Positions 17,603 through 27,178 are shown, counted from the stretch's first letter. The stretch is DNA of 64,000 nucleotides from Thermus parvatiensis (GCF_001535545.1 NZ_CP014141.1:1488001-1552000); one strand, 5' to 3'. Notes: a model not told the origin generated them from the letters alone. Numbers and translations are program-made.

Positions 17603-18304
17603 TCAGCCCCCGCCCAAGACCTCTTCCTTTTCCTTCTCCAAAAGGAGGAGCTTGAGCCTGGCCACCTCGGCCTCAAAGCGGGCCTGGAGGGCCTCGAGCT
17701 CCGAGCGAAGCCGCATGATCTCCTCCACCCCTGCCAGGTTCACCCCCAGTTCCTGCGTCAGGCGGCGGATCTCCCGGAGCTTCTCAATGTCCCGCTCCGA
17801 GTAAAGCCGCGTCTTCCCACTGGACCGCTTCGGCTTGATCAAACCCTTCCGCTCGTAAAGCCGAAGCGTCTGCGGGTGCATCTCCACAAGCTCCGCCGCC
17901 ACCGAAATCACGTACACGGGGCGGTCCTTGGGGGAGGGCTTTGGCGTCTCCCCGGGCGGGGGCAGGGCCTTGCGCTCAAGCTCCTGGAAGCGGTCCCCGA
18001 TCTCCGCCTTGAGCCTGGCTACCTCGGCCTCAAAGCGGGCCTGGAGGGCCTCGAGCTCCGAGCGAAGCCGCATGATCTCCTCCACCCCTGCCAGGTTCAC
18101 CCCCAGTTCCTGCGTCAGGCGGCGGATCTCCCTCAGCTTCTCAATGTCCCGCTCCGAGTAAAGCCGCGTCTTCCCGCTGGACCGCTTCGGCTTGATCAAA
18201 CCCTTCCGCTCGTAAAGCCGAAGCGTCTGCGGGTGCATCTCCACAAGCTCCGCCGCCACCGAAATCACGTACACGGGGCGGTCCTTGTCCACCACCTTGT
18301 CCAT
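17603..18304 (-). CDS. hspR: HspR-like MerR-family repressor with two identical tandem copies
   Basis: The 233-residue protein holds two complete HspR-like modules: residues about 7-99 and 126-218 are identical over 93 residues. Each has a MerR-type winged helix ([20 protein letters not shown], then [18 protein letters not shown]) and a leucine-rich coiled-coil tail. The linker is [20 protein letters not shown], and the last copy ends [16 protein letters not shown]. HspR represses heat-shock chaperone operons in other bacteria as a dimer of single-module chains, normally 100-150 residues. Here two DNA-binding heads are covalently joined. No dnaK or clpB gene is nearby. A -10 box 42 bases upstream and a GGGAGGAG before the ATG support the start. 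Confidence 0.85.
   Translation of the reverse strand: MDKVVDKDRPVYVISVAAELVEMHPQTLRLYERKGLIKPKRSSGKTRLYSERDIEKLREIRRLTQELGVNLAGVEEIMRLRSELEALQARFEAEVARLKAEIGDRFQELERKALPPPGETPKPSPKDRPVYVISVAAELVEMHPQTLRLYERKGLIKPKRSSGKTRLYSERDIEKLREIRRLTQELGVNLAGVEEIMRLRSELEALQARFEAEVARLKLLLLEKEKEEVLGGG
17651..17930 (-). repeat. Tandem duplication inside hspR, downstream copy
   Basis: A 280-base segment repeated at 18008-18287 with a period of 357 bases (119 codons). I count four mismatches between the copies (one near 17662, two adjacent near 17780 and one near 17820), all synonymous. Confidence 0.92.
18008..18287 (-). repeat. Tandem duplication inside hspR, upstream copy
   Basis: Partner of 17651-17930. 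The 77 bases between the copies encode the inter-module linker, which is not repeated. Confidence 0.92.
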
Positions 18305-18345
18305 AAGCCCTTAGCTCCTCCCGCTAAGCCCTTCTATCCCTAGAC

Positions 18346-18351
18346 ATTATA
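18346..18351 (-). promoter_or_regulatory. -10 box of hspR, overlapping the iclR stop codon
   Basis: On the minus strand TATAAT lies about 42 bases before the hspR ATG, and its bases include the iclR stop (18347-18349). No HAIR-type inverted repeat (CTTGAGT...ACTCAAG) is visible, so autoregulation is not shown by sequence. Confidence 0.55.
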
Positions 18352-19105
18352 CCTCGCCTGTGTACCCGAGGCGCAGGGAAGCTCTCCGGGCCGCCTCCAC
18401 CACCCGCGGGGCAAGGCGGTGGGCCTCCTCCAGGGAGAGGCGGCTTGCGGGGGCGGAGAGGGAGAGGGCCGCCACCACCTCCCCCGTGGGGCCGAAGACG
18501 GGGGCGGCCACACACCGCACCCCGAGCTCCTTCTCCTCGTTGTCCAGGGCGTAGCCCCGCCCGCGCACCTCCTCAAGCTCCCGAAGGAGGTCGGGAAGGC
18601 CGGTGAGGGTGTGGGGGGTGTAGGGCGTGAGGCGAAGCCCCTCGGGCACCCCCAAGTAGGCCAGGAAGACCTTCCCCACCCCCGTGGCGTGGAGGGGGGC
18701 CCGGGAGCCGGGGGCGGTGAAGAGGCGGACGAGCTTCGTCCCCTCCACCTGGTCCAGGTACAACGCCTCCCGCCCCAGGGGCACCGCCAGGTTTACGCTC
18801 TCCCCCGTCTCCTTGGCCAAGGCCTCCATCTCGGGGCGGGCCGCCTGGGAAAGCGAGCGCTTGGGGTAGGCCTGGCCCACGGCGAAGGCCTTGGGCCCCA
18901 CCCGGTAGACCCCGCCCTCCTCCTCCACGAAACCCGCCTGGGCCAGGGCCCTGAGGAGGCGGTAGAGGGTGCTCTTGGCGAGGCCTACCCGCTCGGCCAA
19001 GGGGCCCAAGGGGCTCTCCCCCGCCTGGGCCAGGGCCTCGAGGACCCGAAGCCCCCTTTCCAGGGTCTTCACCGCCTGGGGCGGCTTCTCCCGAGGACGC
19101 GCCAT
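18347..19105 (-). CDS. IclR-family regulator of the glyoxylate genes
   Basis: A 252-residue IclR-type regulator with an N-terminal winged helix (TLERGLRVLEALAQ, then LAERVGLAKSTLYRLLRAL, residues about 14-55) and a C-terminal effector domain (GESVNLAVPLGREALYLDQV near 110, HATGVGKVFLAYL near 145, GVRCVAAPVFGPTGEVVAALS near 200). I choose ATG 19105 (MARPREKPPQAVKTLERG) because the 22 residues upstream do not look like coding sequence and would cover the operator. It is divergent from aceB across a 98-base gap with a 29-base palindrome, so it very likely controls aceB and the glc genes. The effector is probably glyoxylate or a relative, by analogy with E. coli IclR. Confidence 0.85.
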   Translation of the reverse strand: MARPREKPPQAVKTLERGLRVLEALAQAGESPLGPLAERVGLAKSTLYRLLRALAQAGFVEEEGGVYRVGPKAFAVGQAYPKRSLSQAARPEMEALAKETGESVNLAVPLGREALYLDQVEGTKLVRLFTAPGSRAPLHATGVGKVFLAYLGVPEGLRLTPYTPHTLTGLPDLLRELEEVRGRGYALDNEEKELGVRCVAAPVFGPTGEVVAALSLSAPASRLSLEEAHRLAPRVVEAARRASLRLGYTGEV

Positions 19106-19138
19106 GCCGCTTAGGGTAACGGGGGCGGCCCTGTTTTT

Positions 19139-19167
19139 CAAGATGCAAAAAATCTTTTTGCTTCTTG
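19139..19167 (+). promoter_or_regulatory. Palindromic operator between iclR and aceB
   Basis: CAAGATGCAAAAA (19139-19151) and TTTTTGCTTCTTG (19155-19167) form an inverted repeat matching at 12 of 13 positions around ATC. It overlaps the aceB -35 hexamer (19165-19170), the right place for repression. The A/T richness stands out in this GC-rich DNA. Confidence 0.75.
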
Positions 19168-19194
19168 ACAATCCCGCCCCGCCTCCCGTAAGCT
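19165..19194 (+). promoter_or_regulatory. aceB promoter
   Basis: A perfect TTGACA (19165-19170), an 18-base spacer and TAAGCT (19189-19194). The ATG follows nine bases later, so the mRNA is probably leaderless or nearly so. Confidence 0.6.
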
Positions 19195-19203
19195 CGGACC
19201 ACC

Positions 19204-20766
19204 ATGAAGGGCGTGGAGATCCGCAAAGACCACCCCCTCCTCAAGGAGGTCCTGACGGAGGAGGCCCTGAGGTTCGTGGTGGCCCTGCACCGGGAGTTCA
19301 ACCCGGTGCGCAAGGCCCTCCTGGAGCGGCGCAAGGAGCTTTGGGAGCGGTACAAGGCCGGGGAGAAGCCGGACTTCCTCCAAGAGACCGCCTTCGTCCG
19401 GGGCGGGGACTGGCAGGTGGCCGAGGCCCCAGCCGACCTCAACGATCGCCGGGTGGAGATCACCGGCCCCGTGGACCGGAAGATGATCATCAACGCCTTA
19501 AACTCCGGGGCCAAGGTCTTCATGGCGGACTTTGAGGACGCCCTCTCCCCCACCTGGGACAACGTCATCCAGGGGCAGAAAAACCTCATTGACGCTGTCC
19601 GCCGCCAAATTGACTTCGTCTCCCCCGAGGGCAAGGCGTACAAGCTCAAGGAGAAGACCGCCACCCTGGTGGTCCGTCCCAGGGGCTGGCACCTGGTGGA
19701 GAAGCACGTCTACGTGGACGGGGAGCCCATCTCCGCAAGCCTCTTTGACTTCGGCCTCTACTTCTTCCACAACGCCCACGAGCTCTTAAAGCGGGGAAGC
19801 GGGCCCTACTTTTACCTGCCCAAGATGGAAAGCCACCTCGAGGCCCGCCTGTGGAACAACGTCTTCAACTTCGCCCAGGACTACCTGAAGATCCCCCGGG
19901 GCACCATCCGGGCCACGGTCCTCATCGAGACCATCCTGGCGGCCTTTGAGATGGAGGAGATCCTCTACGAGCTCAAGGAGCACGCCGCCGGGCTCAACGC
20001 CGGCCGCTGGGACTATATCTTCAGCTGCATCAAGAAGTTCGCCACCACCGCCCCCATCTTCCCCGACCGGGCCCAGGTGACCATGACCGTGCCCTTCATG
20101 AAAGCCTACACCGAGCTTTTGGTGAAGTCCTGCCACATCCACGAGGCCCACGCCATCGGGGGCATGGCCGCCTTCATCCCAAGCCGCAAGGACCCCACGG
20201 TGAACGAACGGGCCTTCCAGCAGGTGCGGGCCGACAAGGAAAGGGAGGCCTCCCAGGGCTTTGACGGCACCTGGGTGGCCCACCCCGACCTGGTGCCCGT
20301 GGCTCAAGAGGTCTTTGACCGCTACCTGGGGGACAAGCCCCACCAGAAGCACGTGAAGCGGGAAGACGTCCAGGTGAGCGCCCAAGACCTCCTGAACTTT
20401 GAGGTCCCCGGCGGCAAGGTGACGGAGGCGGGCCTCAGGAACAACATCTCCGTGGCCCTGCAGTACCTGAACCAGTGGCTTTTGGGTAACGGGGCCGCCG
20501 CCATCTTCAACCTGATGGAGGACGCCGCCACCGCCGAGATCAGCCGGGCTCAGCTTTGGCAGTGGGTCCACCGGGAGGCCAAGCTGGAAGACGGCCGCAC
20601 CATCACCCCTGAGCTTTACCAAAAGGTCAAGGAGGAAGAGCTCGCCAAGCTTGGGGGTAGGGAGGTGGGCCGCTACAAGGAGGCGGAGGAGATCCTGGAC
20701 AAGCTCGTCCTCTCCGAGGAGTTCATTGAGTTCCTGACCCTGGTGGCCTACGACTACATTGACTAG
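19204..20766 (+). CDS. aceB: Malate synthase A
   Basis: Condenses glyoxylate with acetyl-CoA to malate. The 520-residue length and sequence match the A-type enzyme: the glyoxylate/Mg-binding stretch [19 protein letters not shown] near residue 103, [12 protein letters not shown] near 158, [20 protein letters not shown] near 239, [12 protein letters not shown] near 275, and the C-terminal catalytic Asp region [14 protein letters not shown] near 437. No isocitrate lyase gene is in the window; glyoxylate here could also come from GlcDEF acting on glycolate. First gene after the IclR operator. Confidence 0.95.
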   Translation: MKGVEIRKDHPLLKEVLTEEALRFVVALHREFNPVRKALLERRKELWERYKAGEKPDFLQETAFVRGGDWQVAEAPADLNDRRVEITGPVDRKMIINALNSGAKVFMADFEDALSPTWDNVIQGQKNLIDAVRRQIDFVSPEGKAYKLKEKTATLVVRPRGWHLVEKHVYVDGEPISASLFDFGLYFFHNAHELLKRGSGPYFYLPKMESHLEARLWNNVFNFAQDYLKIPRGTIRATVLIETILAAFEMEEILYELKEHAAGLNAGRWDYIFSCIKKFATTAPIFPDRAQVTMTVPFMKAYTELLVKSCHIHEAHAIGGMAAFIPSRKDPTVNERAFQQVRADKEREASQGFDGTWVAHPDLVPVAQEVFDRYLGDKPHQKHVKREDVQVSAQDLLNFEVPGGKVTEAGLRNNISVALQYLNQWLLGNGAAAIFNLMEDAATAEISRAQLWQWVHREAKLEDGRTITPELYQKVKEEELAKLGGREVGRYKEAEEILDKLVLSEEFIEFLTLVAYDYID

Positions 20767-20837
20767 GGCCAAGGGAGGGGAAGACGGGGGGTCTCCCCCG
20801 CCTTTTGCCCTAAAGTGAGGGGGAAAGGAGGGAAAGC

Positions 20838-22219
20838 GTGGGGTTTTTGGAGGCGCTCAAGGCCCTTCTTCCCGGAAGGGTCCTCACCAGGGAGGCGGAG
20901 CTTGCCCCCTACGAGTCCGACGCCCTCACCGCCTACCGCAAAAGGCCCTTGGCGGTGGTCCTGCCCGAGAAGAAGGAGGAGGTGGTGGGGGTGGTGCGGC
21001 TTTGCCACCAGTACAGCGTCCCCTTCGTGGCCCGGGGGAGCGGCACGAGCCTAAGCGGGGGGTCTTTGCCCGTGGAGGGGGGGATCGTCCTCGCCCTAAA
21101 CCGGATGAACCGGATCCTGAGGCTAGACCCCGAGGCCCGGATCGCCGTGGTGGAGCCCGGGGTGGTGAACCTGGAGGTCTCCCGGCAGGCGGCCCCCTTC
21201 GGCCTCTACTACGCCCCGGACCCCAGCAGCCAGCCCGTCTCCACCATCGGGGGAAACGTGGCCTTCAACTCCGGGGGGGCCCACTGCCTGAAGTACGGGA
21301 TGACGGCGAACCACGTCCTGGGCCTCGAGGTGGTCACCCCCACGGGGGAGGTGGTGCGCCTTGGGGGGGAGAGCCTGGAGGGCGTGGGCCCCGACCTCCA
21401 CGGCTTCTTCGTGGGCACGGAGGGGCTTTTGGGGGTGGCGGTGGAGATCACCTTGAGGCTTCTCCCCAAACCCGAGGCCTACCACACGGTCCTCGCCGCC
21501 TACGAGAGCCTGGAGAAGGCGGGGGAGGCGGTGAGCTTAATCATCCGCAAGGGGCTTCTCCCCGGGGCCATGGAGATCATGGACCGCCTGAGCATAGAGG
21601 CCGCCGAGAAGGCGGTGAAGGCAGGCTACCCCCTGGTGGAAGGGCTCCTCATCGTGGAGCTGGAGGGCCCCAAGGAGGAGGTGGCCGAGGAGGCTAAGGT
21701 CCTGGAGGCGATCCTTAAGGAAAGCGGGGCCCTGGAAATCCGGGTGGCGCGAAGCGAGGCCGAGCGCCAGGCCATCTGGAAGGGAAGGAAAGCGGCCTTT
21801 AGCGCCGTGGGGCGGCTTTCCCCGGACTACCTGGTGCAAGACGGGGTGGTGCCCCGCTCCAAGCTGGGAGAGGCCCTAAGGGAGATCCAGCGCCTCTCCC
21901 GGGAATACGGCCTTAGGGTGGCCAACGTCTTCCACGCCGGGGACGGGAACCTCCACCCCCTGGTCCTCTACGACGGGAAGCGCCCTGGGGAGCTGGAGCG
22001 GGCCGAGGCCCTGGCCGGAGAAATCCTGAAGCTTTGCGTGCGCCTTGGGGGTCCTTAACGGGGGAGCACGGCATCGGGGTGGAGAAGAAGGGCTACATGC
22101 CAGAGATGTTCGCCCCGGAAGACCTCGAGGCCATGGAACGGGTCAAAAAGGCCCTGGACCCCAAGGGCCTCGCCAACCGGGGCAAGGTCCTGCCGGAGGT
22201 GGCCGGTGCCCACGCTTAG
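20838..22219 (+). CDS. glcD: Glycolate oxidase FAD subunit GlcD (one frame break)
   Basis: FAD-dependent glycolate/D-lactate dehydrogenase subunit. GTG start at 20838 behind AAAGGAGG. The PCMH-type FAD domain carries [20 protein letters not shown] near residue 65 and [25 protein letters not shown] near residue 138 (positions given rather than the full motif). The frame breaks in a G5 run at 22047-22051; one added G gives [20 protein letters not shown] and a 460-residue protein ending LPEVAGAHA. The histidine in [13 protein letters not shown] near residue 365 is intact. It overlaps glcE by 14 bases and follows aceB by 71 bases. Confidence 0.9.
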
Positions 22220-23248
22220 GCCGGAAAGCCCGGAAGAAGTCCAGGAAGCGGTGCGGACCTACCCCCGGCTCCGGGCGCAAGGCGGGGGGACGAAGCCCGC
22301 CCTCTCCACCCCTAAAGAGGGGGAGGCCCTTTTGGACCTCTCCCGCCTCCGGGGCCTTTTGGCGTACGAGCCCGAGGAGTTCGTCTTCACCGCCTTCGCC
22401 GGGACGCCCATCGCCGAGGTGGAGGAGGCCCTAAGGGCCCACGGCCAGTACCTGCCCTTTGACCCGCCCCTCGCGGGGAAGGGGGCCACCCTGGGGGAAC
22501 GGTGGCCGCGGGGCTATCCGGCCCCTTGCGCCACCGCTATGGGGGCCTGAGGGACTTCCTCCTCGGGGTGCGCTTCGTGGACGGGGAGGGAAGGGTGGTG
22601 CGGGGCGGGGGCAAGGTGGTGAAGAACGCCGCGGGCTTCCCCTTCCACCGCCTCATGGTGGGCTCCTTGGGGGCCTTCGGGGTCATGGTGGAGCTTTCCT
22701 TCAAGATCTTCCCCAGGCCCCGGACCACGCGCACCCTCAGGGTGCGGCGGGAAAACTTGGAGGAGGCCCTCGCCGAGCTGGAAAGGCTAAGGCTTCTCCC
22801 CCTAGACCTCCTCGCCCTGGACCTCGTTCCCCCCGCCACCTTGGAGCTTCGCCTCGGGGGGTTTGAAAGGAGCGTGGAGGCCCGTTTGAAGCGCCTCCAA
22901 GACCTCCTCGGGGACGGGGAGGTTTTGGCGGAGGACGAGGCCCACTGGGAGGCGGTGCGGGACCTCGGCTTTTTGGAAGGAAGCCCCATCTGGGTCAAGG
23001 TCCCCGCCAAGCCCCACCTCATCCCCCGCCTCGAGGCCCTCCCCCTGGGCCCAAGGCGCTACCTGGACGGCGGGGAGGTGCTCTACGCCGGAACCACGGA
23101 GGAGGGCCTTAGGGCGCTAAGGGAGGCGGGGCTTCCCCACCTGGTGCTAAGGGGGGCGGAAACGCCCCTCTTCCCCGAGCCCCAAGGGGCCTTCTTCGCC
23201 GGGGTCAAGAAGGCCCTGGACCCCAAAGGCCGCTTTCCCTTAGGGTGA
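22206..23248 (+). CDS. glcE: Glycolate oxidase subunit GlcE (one frame break)
   Basis: Second FAD-binding-domain subunit of glycolate oxidase, shorter than GlcD. GTG at 22206 overlaps the glcD end. The frame breaks in a G5 run at 22493-22497; one added base gives GATLGGTVAAGLSGPLRHRY, the expected PP-loop region, and a 347-residue protein. Motifs: AQGGGTKPALSTP near residue 25 and GGGKVVKNAAGFPFHRLMVGS near residue 135. It ends [13 protein letters not shown], four bases before the glcF start. Identification rests on its place between glcD and glcF and the FAD-domain motifs. Confidence 0.88.
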
Positions 23249-23252
23249 GAGC

Positions 23253-24509
23253 ATGCAACACCAAATCCCCGTAGAAAAGCTGGGCAAGGAGGGGGAGGTG
23301 ATGGCCCACGCCATCGAGGCCTGCGTCCACTGCGGCTTCTGCCTCCCCACCTGCCCCACCTACCTGGTCCTCCAAGAGGAGATGGACTCCCCCAGGGGGC
23401 GGATCTTCCTCATGAAGGAGGTCTTGGAGGGAAACCTCAAGCTGGAAGAAGCCCTCCCCTACCTGGACCGCTGCCTCGCCTGCCAGGCCTGCGTCACCGC
23501 CTGCCCAAGCGGCGTCCCCTACGGCGAGCTCATCGCCACCTTTCGCCTGTGGAGCGAGGAAAAGCGGCACCGCTTCCCCTTGGAAAGGGTCTTCCGCCTG
23601 GGCCTCCTCCGCACCCTCCCCAACCCGGAGCGCTTCCGGCCCCTGGCGAAGCTCGGCGCCCGCCTGAAGCCCCTCCTCAAGCCCCTCCCCCTCCCCAAGC
23701 CCCTGAAGGCCCCCCTCGCCCTCCTCCCGGACCGCCTCCCCGAGGAGGCTCCCTACGGGGAGGTCTACCCCGCCAAGGGGGAGAGGCGGGCGCGGGTGGG
23801 GCTCCTTTTGGGGTGCGCCCAGAGGGTCTTGAGGCCCTCCATCAACCAGGCCACCATCCAGGTCCTCCAGGAAAACGGGGTGGAGGTGGTGGCGGTGCCG
23901 GAGCAGGCCTGCTGCGGCGCCCTAAACCTCCACGCCGGGGACAAGGAGGGGGCGAGGGCCCTCGCCCGGAAGAACCTGAAGGCCTTCCGGGACGTGGACT
24001 ACGTGGTCACCAACGCCGCCGGGTGCGGCTCGGGGATGAAGGAGTACCCCCTCCTCTTCCTGGGGGAGCCCGAGGAGGAGGAAGCCCAGGCCCTCGCCGC
24101 CAAGGTGAAGGACTTGAGCGTGCTCCTGGACGAGCTGGGCTTCACCCCGCCCCCACCCCCCAGGCGCCCCTTGCGGGTGGCCTACCACGACGCCTGCCAC
24201 CTGGCCCACGCCCAGGGGGTGAGGGAGGCCCCGAGAAGGCTTCTCAAGGCGGCGGGCCTCGAGGTCTTGGAACCCAGGGAGTGGGAGCTCTGCTGCGGGA
24301 GCGCCGGGACCTACAACCTCTTCCAGCCGGAGATCGCCGAGGCCCTGGGAAGGAGGAAGGCGGAAAACCTCAAGGCCACGGGGGCGGACCTCGTGGCCAC
24401 GGGGAACATCGGCTGCCTCACCCAGATCCAGGCCTACCTGGACCTCCCCGTGCTTCACACCGCCGAGCTTCTGGCCCTCCTCTACGAGGGAAAGGACCCT
24501 CTGGCTTGA
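23253..24509 (+). CDS. glcF: Glycolate oxidase iron-sulphur subunit
   Basis: A 418-residue electron-transfer subunit with two 4Fe-4S motifs, CVHCGFCLPTCPTY near residue 24 and CLACQACVTACPSG near residue 76, and two C-terminal CCG domains: QACCGALNLHAGD near 217 and ELCCGSAGTYNLFQPE near 346. It passes electrons from GlcD/GlcE towards the membrane quinone pool. No frame break. It closes the glcDEF operon; an orphan antitoxin gene starts 33 bases later. Confidence 0.93.
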   Translation: MQHQIPVEKLGKEGEVMAHAIEACVHCGFCLPTCPTYLVLQEEMDSPRGRIFLMKEVLEGNLKLEEALPYLDRCLACQACVTACPSGVPYGELIATFRLWSEEKRHRFPLERVFRLGLLRTLPNPERFRPLAKLGARLKPLLKPLPLPKPLKAPLALLPDRLPEEAPYGEVYPAKGERRARVGLLLGCAQRVLRPSINQATIQVLQENGVEVVAVPEQACCGALNLHAGDKEGARALARKNLKAFRDVDYVVTNAAGCGSGMKEYPLLFLGEPEEEEAQALAAKVKDLSVLLDELGFTPPPPPRRPLRVAYHDACHLAHAQGVREAPRRLLKAAGLEVLEPREWELCCGSAGTYNLFQPEIAEALGRRKAENLKATGADLVATGNIGCLTQIQAYLDLPVLHTAELLALLYEGKDPLA

Positions 24510-24541
24510 CGTGCATATCTTCCTGCAGCCATGCTTAAAGC

Positions 24542-24802
24542 ATGGCCCTCACCATCCGCAACAAGGAGGTGGAGCGCCTGGCCGAGGAGGTGGCCCGCCT
24601 CGCCGGGGAGACCAAGACGGAGGCGGTGAGGAAGGCCCTGGAGATGCGTCTTAGGGAACTCCAGAGGAAGCAGAGCTTTGACCGGGTGATCCGCTTCCTG
24701 GAAGAGGAAGTCTGGCCCCAAATCCCGCCGGAGCTTTTGGGGAAGGGGATCTCCAAGGAAGAGGAGGAAGAGATCCTGGGGTACGGCAAGGAGGGGTACT
24801 GA
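24542..24802 (+). CDS. Orphan VapB-type antitoxin
   Basis: An 86-residue protein of the Rv0623/PSK-type VapB antitoxin family: N-terminal ribbon-helix-helix ALTIRNKEVERLAEEVARL and GETKTEAVRKALEMRL, then a charged helix and an acidic tail GISKEEEEEILGYGKEGY. Such genes are normally followed at once by a VapC PIN toxin starting MVLDTSA. Here the next ATG (24802) reads MVLGL and stops after five codons, after which glycerate kinase begins. I infer that vapC has been deleted, leaving the antitoxin and a few toxin bases. It could still act as a DNA-binding regulator or neutralise a related toxin elsewhere. Confidence 0.75.
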   Translation: MALTIRNKEVERLAEEVARLAGETKTEAVRKALEMRLRELQRKQSFDRVIRFLEEEVWPQIPPELLGKGISKEEEEEILGYGKEGY

Positions 24803-24834
24803 TGGTGCTGGGACTTTGACCGGACGGACCTGGC

Positions 24835-26054
24835 GTGGAAGCCCTCCTGAAGGAAGCCTTCCTCGAGGCCCTGAAGGCCACGGACCCCTACCGCCTCACG
24901 GCAAGGCACCTCCCCCCTTGGCGGCCGGACCTCGTCCTGGCGGTGGGGAAGGCGGCGGCCCCCATGCTAAAGGCCGCCCTGGACCGCTACGGAGAGGTCC
25001 CCTACCACCTCACCCTGCCCAAGGGGCAAAAGGCCCCTGGGCTCAAGGCGGTCCTCGCCCGCCACCCCGTCCCCGACGAGGAGAGCGTCCGGGCAGCCAA
25101 GGAGGTCCTTAGCCTCCTCCAGGGCCTTTCCCCGAGGGCGCGGGTCTTGGCCCTGGTCTCGGGCGGGGGAAGCGCCCTGTGGTGCGCCCCCTTAGGGGTC
25201 TCCCTGGAGGAGAAGCGGGCCCTCACCGAGGCCCTCCTAAAGAGCGGGGCCAGCATCCACGAGGTGAACGCCGTGCGCAAGCACCTCTCCCGGATCAAGG
25301 GGGGAAGGGCCCTCCTCGCCACCCAGGCCCGGGTCCACGCCCTTCTCCTCTCCGACGTTCCGGGGAACGACCCCTCGGTCATCGCCTCGGGGCCCTTCCA
25401 CCCGGACCCCACCACCTACGCCGAAGCCCTCGCCCTGTTGGACCGCTACGGCCTCGCCTTTCCTGGGGCGCGGCGGGTGTTGGAAAGGGGAGCCAGGGGG
25501 GAGCTCCCCGAGACCCTAAAGCCCCAAGACCCCGCCCTAAGGCGGCTTTCCTTCCGCCTCGTGGGGACAAACCTCCACCTCCTCCGGGCGGCGCAGCGGT
25601 TCTTGCGGGCCCAGGGCTTCCGGGCGGTGGTCCTCTCCGACCGCTTCGGGGGGGAGGCCAGGGCCCTCGCCCGCTTCCACGCCGAGCTCATAGAGGCCAT
25701 CCGCGCCCACGGGGTGCCCTTCCGGAAGCCCCTCTTCCTCCTCTCCGGGGGGAGGCCCAGGTGCGGGTGGTGGGGAGGGGAAGGGGCGGGCGGAACCTGG
25801 AGTTCCTCCTCGCCCTCTACACCCACCTCAAAACCCCCCTCTACGCCCTCGCCGCAGACTCCGACGGCCTGGACGGAAATAGCGGCGCCGCCGGGGCCCT
25901 CCTCACCCCGGCGGTGTGGGAAAAGGGCCTAGACCCCAGGCCCTTCCTGGAGGAAAACGACAGCCTCGGCTTCTTCCAGGAGGCGGGAACCCTTCTTAAA
26001 ACCGGCCCCACGGGGACCAACCTCAACGATTTCCGCCTCCTCCTTGTAGACTGA
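24835..26054 (+). CDS. Glycerate 2-kinase, GckA/MOFRL family (one frame break)
   Basis: ATP-dependent D-glycerate kinase of the DUF4147-MOFRL family, feeding glycerate from the glyoxylate route into 2-phosphoglycerate. GTG start at 24835. Motifs: VLAVGKAAAPMLKAAL near residue 35, ALVSGGGSALWCAPLGVSL near residue 105, HEVNAVRKHLSRIKGGRL-type segment near 142, and LLSDVPGNDPSVIASGPF near 172. The frame breaks in a G6 run at 25747-25752; one added G gives LLSGGEAQVRVVGRGRGGRN and the MOFRL domain ending NDFRLLLVD, 406 residues. Its position after glcDEF completes a glycolate-glyoxylate-glycerate set, though tartronate-semialdehyde enzymes are not in the window. Confidence 0.87.
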
Positions 26055-26059
26055 GGAAG

Positions 26060-27178
26060 TTGGCTAGCCTCTACGTCCACGTCCCCTTCTGCCCCACCCT
26101 CTGCCCCTACTGCGACTTCCACGTGGTCCGCCGGGGGCCGGGGTGGGTGGAGGCCTACCTAAGGCGCCTGAAGGAAGAGGCCCAAGCCCTCCACGAGCGC
26201 TTCCCCGAGCCCCTACGCACCCTCTACCTGGGTGGGGGGACGCCGAGCTACCTAAGGGACCGGGAGCTTGTGGCCCTCTTCCAAAGCCTTCCCTGGGCGC
26301 TCGCCGAGGGCGCCGAGGTGACCCTGGAGGCCAACCCCGGGACCCTCTCCCCTGGCCGCCTCCGGCTCCTCCAAGACCTCGGGGTGAACCGCCTCTCCCT
26401 AGGGGTGCAGAGCTTCCAGGACCCGGTCCTCAAGTTCCTGGGGCGGGCCCACGGGAGGAAGGGGGCGCTTAGGGCGGTGGAGATGGCCCTGGAGGCGGGC
26501 TTTCGCGTCTCCATAGACCTGATCCTGGGCCTTCCCATGCAGGACGTGGAGAAGGACCTAAAGGAAGCGGCAAGCCTAGGGGTGGGGCACGTCTCCGCCT
26601 ACACCCTCCAGGTGGAAAAGGGCACCCCCTTCGCCCTCCTGGGCCTAAGGGAAGACCCTGAGCGGGAGGCCTGGGCCATGGAGCGGGCGGAGGCCCTTTT
26701 GGGGGAAGCGGGGCTTGTTCGCTATGAGGTCTCCAACTTCGCCAGGGAAGGGGAGGAGGCCCGGCACAACCTTGTCTACTGGCGAAACGGTTTCTGGCTT
26801 GCCTTAGGCCCCGCGGCCACCGGACAGTACCCGGGGGAAGGGGGGGCCTACGCCTTGAGGCGCACGGCCCCGCCCCTTCCCCGCTGGCTCCGAGGGGAGC
26901 CCCCGAAGGAGGAAGCCATCTCCCCGCTAGAGCACGCCAAGGAAAGCCTCATGCTGGGCCTAAGGCTTCGGGAAGGGGTGGACGTGGGGACTGTGGAGGC
27001 GAGGACGGGGCTCGTCCTCTTCCCCCTCCTCCAGGAGGCGGCCCAGGGCCTGGCCCAAGAAGGCCTCCTCCGGGTCCAGGGGAAAAGGCTTCTCCCCACC
27101 CCCAAGGCCTTCCCCCTCCTCCACCGGGTGGTCCTGGCCCTCTGGGAGGCCCTTGACCCCCTGGCCTTTGGGGATTAA
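26060..27178 (+). CDS. hemW: HemW-like radical SAM haem chaperone
   Basis: Radical SAM protein of the HemW group (formerly called oxygen-independent coproporphyrinogen oxidase-like). It starts at a TTG (26060) behind GAGGAAG: MASLYVHVPFCPTLCPYCDF, giving the CxxxCxxC cluster motif near residue 11 and the HVPFC signature. Further marks are TLYLGGGTPSYL near residue 55, VTLEANPGTL near 88 and NRLSLGVQSFQD near 110. Length is 372 residues. HemW inserts haem into respiratory proteins; true coproporphyrinogen dehydrogenase (HemN) has a longer N-terminus, so HemW is preferred. It starts five bases after the glycerate kinase stop. Confidence 0.87.
   Translation: MASLYVHVPFCPTLCPYCDFHVVRRGPGWVEAYLRRLKEEAQALHERFPEPLRTLYLGGGTPSYLRDRELVALFQSLPWALAEGAEVTLEANPGTLSPGRLRLLQDLGVNRLSLGVQSFQDPVLKFLGRAHGRKGALRAVEMALEAGFRVSIDLILGLPMQDVEKDLKEAASLGVGHVSAYTLQVEKGTPFALLGLREDPEREAWAMERAEALLGEAGLVRYEVSNFAREGEEARHNLVYWRNGFWLALGPAATGQYPGEGGAYALRRTAPPLPRWLRGEPPKEEAISPLEHAKESLMLGLRLREGVDVGTVEARTGLVLFPLLQEAAQGLAQEGLLRVQGKRLLPTPKAFPLLHRVVLALWEALDPLAFGD

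Noticed and set aside
17651..18287. CRISPR or IS origin for the direct repeats
   Set aside because: Only two 280-base copies, coding, in frame, with silent differences; no short spaced repeats.
24803..24834. A short VapC gene after the orphan antitoxin
   Set aside because: The frame stops after five codons, and no PIN motif appears in any frame before glycerate kinase.
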